Of a stretch of 64,000 nucleotides of DNA, positions 63,039-64,000 are shown one piece after another (within the stretch, counting starts at the first letter, position 1; every line of letters starts with the position of its first letter). The notes under the pieces were generated by a model that saw only the letters and a program-made list of their open reading frames with translations, had not been told where the DNA came from and ran no database searches. The stretch spans positions 1 to 64,000 of the forward strand of contig CAVPTW010000042.1 in NCBI GenBank assembly GCA_963708735.1, in the 5' to 3' direction. This DNA comes from JAGPUQ01 sp963708735. GTDB lineage: Bacteria > Pseudomonadota > Gammaproteobacteria > Pseudomonadales > Porticoccaceae. The translations under genes and the position numbers were made by a program.

Positions 63039-63860
63039 TCAAGGGGCGTTCAGCGTCCAGTCCTGGTGATACTGGATGTCGCCGGTGTAGCCCAGCAGAT
63101 AGAGCGCCTTGCGGTCTTCTGCGTAGTGCGCAAACATCTTCAAAAGCCCTTTGTGATCCACGGCGAAATCGCTTTGGTACGACTCGAAAATACTCGAAGC
63201 CCGCAATGGACCCTTGGTACCCGCAATCGATACACCGCGGTCGGAATTGATGAAATCCCGGCCCGCATTGCTCAGCAGTTCGCGGCTGTTGGGTCCGGTA
63301 CAGGCTTCGGGCTGAATATCCGGGCAATCCAGGCCCGCGCACGCCAGTCCGAAGAGCACGCGGTGATCCTTCCAGATCGGCCGCAGGATGCGGTGCTCGA
63401 TATCATCGAGGGAAAGATCGGTACCCGCGACCTTCACCAGCTTCGCGCTCCAGGGACCATCGCTCGCATCGGCGCCGGCCACCTGGATACTGTTGACCTT
63501 GGTGACCGGGTAGTGGTCCAGCACCAGCTTCACGGTCAGGGCATTGTAGAGATTGATCCAGTAAGCCAGCTGCTCGGCGCGGGAATAACCCCGTGGATCG
63601 ATGACGGCGGTGGCCTCGATATAGCTGTCGAGACGGGCCTTGTCCGCCGGTGACACCTCGCCGTAGCGAAAGCGGTTGATGCCCGACTTGTGGCGAACCA
63701 CCACATATTTGCGCAGCAAGGCATCCCAGCTGCTGTGATCGATAGTCGCGGGATTGAGTTCGTCGCTACGATCCCATTCGGCCCAGTACTGCGCGCTGGG
63801 TGCGGCGAACAATGATGGACTCAACAGAAGCGTCAACAGCAGGATCAGTCGGGGTTTCAC
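63039..63860 (-). CDS. DUF547 domain protein, exported
   Basis: 273 residues from GTG 63860, which starts a signal peptide (KPRLILLLTLLLSPSLF, cut near FAAPS). The DUF547 hallmark is QLAYWINLYNALTVKL, with HYPVTKVNSIQV and a four-residue-spaced set of conserved aspartates and histidines. DUF547 has a fold like papain or transglutaminase enzymes, but its function is unknown. Two in-frame starts upstream (63896 ATG and 63920 TTG) are possible. The next gene is beyond the window end. Confidence 0.75.
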   Translation of the reverse strand: MKPRLILLLTLLLSPSLFAAPSAQYWAEWDRSDELNPATIDHSSWDALLRKYVVVRHKSGINRFRYGEVSPADKARLDSYIEATAVIDPRGYSRAEQLAYWINLYNALTVKLVLDHYPVTKVNSIQVAGADASDGPWSAKLVKVAGTDLSLDDIEHRILRPIWKDHRVLFGLACAGLDCPDIQPEACTGPNSRELLSNAGRDFINSDRGVSIAGTKGPLRASSIFESYQSDFAVDHKGLLKMFAHYAEDRKALYLLGYTGDIQYHQDWTLNAP

Positions 63861-63984
63861 AGCGGCTCTGGCGTTGTGGAATTGTCGCGCGAGCATATAG
63901 CAATAGCGGTTTTGAGCCAAGACTTATGCGGGCATACCCTGCCCCGGCATACAATCGAAACCTGACCCGCCGCCGCAAATCGCC

Positions 63985-64000
63985 ATGACATCGCTGCCCG
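63985..64000 (+). CDS. Possible start of a gene cut by the window end
   Basis: An ATG at 63985 opens M-T-S-L-P and runs out of the window. TACAAT at 63945-63955 may be a -10 box. Five codons are not enough to recognise a protein; this is only a hint. Confidence 0.2.

Overview
The window is a stretch of a GC-rich (roughly two-thirds G+C) gammaproteobacterial chromosome. The best evidence is conserved gene order: pyrG-kdsA-eno-ftsB-ispD-ispF-truD-pcm-nlpD next to fdxA-mutS, prmB-aroC-MFS, and pilSR, all of which resemble Pseudomonas-type gammaproteobacteria. Genus cannot be fixed from the sequence alone. The catabolic content (acyl-CoA ligase, CoA transferase, thiolase, Rieske oxygenase, flavin monooxygenase, leucine/isovalerate genes) suggests an aerobic heterotroph that degrades branched or cyclic organic acids.

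Layout. 1-3800: end of a Pat-like acetyltransferase, then a CoA transferase and an acyl-CoA ligase. 4027-5391: an hsdR stub fused by deletion to a chromate transporter gene. 5388-11047 (minus): sulfate uptake operon (yezD-like gene, porin, sulfate-binding protein, cysT, cysW, cysA), with a frameshift in cysA. 11219-12780: an IS1182-family element inserted exactly at the stop codon of the next gene. 12781-15617 (minus): esterase, DUF1285 protein, TetR regulator. 15868-15944: tRNA-Pro(CGG). 16204-19743: flavin monooxygenase and hydrolase, divergent from a Rieske oxygenase, with a palindromic operator candidate between them. 19791-24416 (minus): MFS, aroC, prmB, thiolase. 24731-28439: a putative Fur-controlled redox locus (porin, FMN-binding protein, PepSY-type membrane protein, divergent two-domain multicopper oxidase). 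28672-34619: liuA, SDR, liuB, liuD. 34870-40911: pilU, nadE, pilSR. 40955-43895: a decayed toxin gene and mutS. 43971-52368: fdxA, then the nlpD-to-pyrG housekeeping run on the minus strand. 52822-57727: a GldA / fused GldF-GldG / DUF4340 membrane system. 57822-64000: epoxide hydrolase, argS, macrodomain protein, a lysozyme-like orphan, ttcA and a DUF547 protein.

Most notable points: the usual surE and rpoS genes are absent from the otherwise conserved truD-pcm-nlpD-fdxA-mutS neighbourhood, and a 15-bp unit spanning the nlpD stop codon is triplicated at the place where rpoS would be expected. Two interspersed repeat types form mosaic clusters in alternating orientation. Five consecutive hairpins lie between liuA and the SDR gene. 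Single-base frameshifts hit three otherwise intact genes (cysA, the PepSY-type gene, the multicopper oxidase). Each is restored by one base, so sequence or assembly errors must be excluded before calling them pseudogenes.

Limits: all function calls rest on motif recognition and neighbourhood by eye. No database search, alignment score or structure prediction was run.
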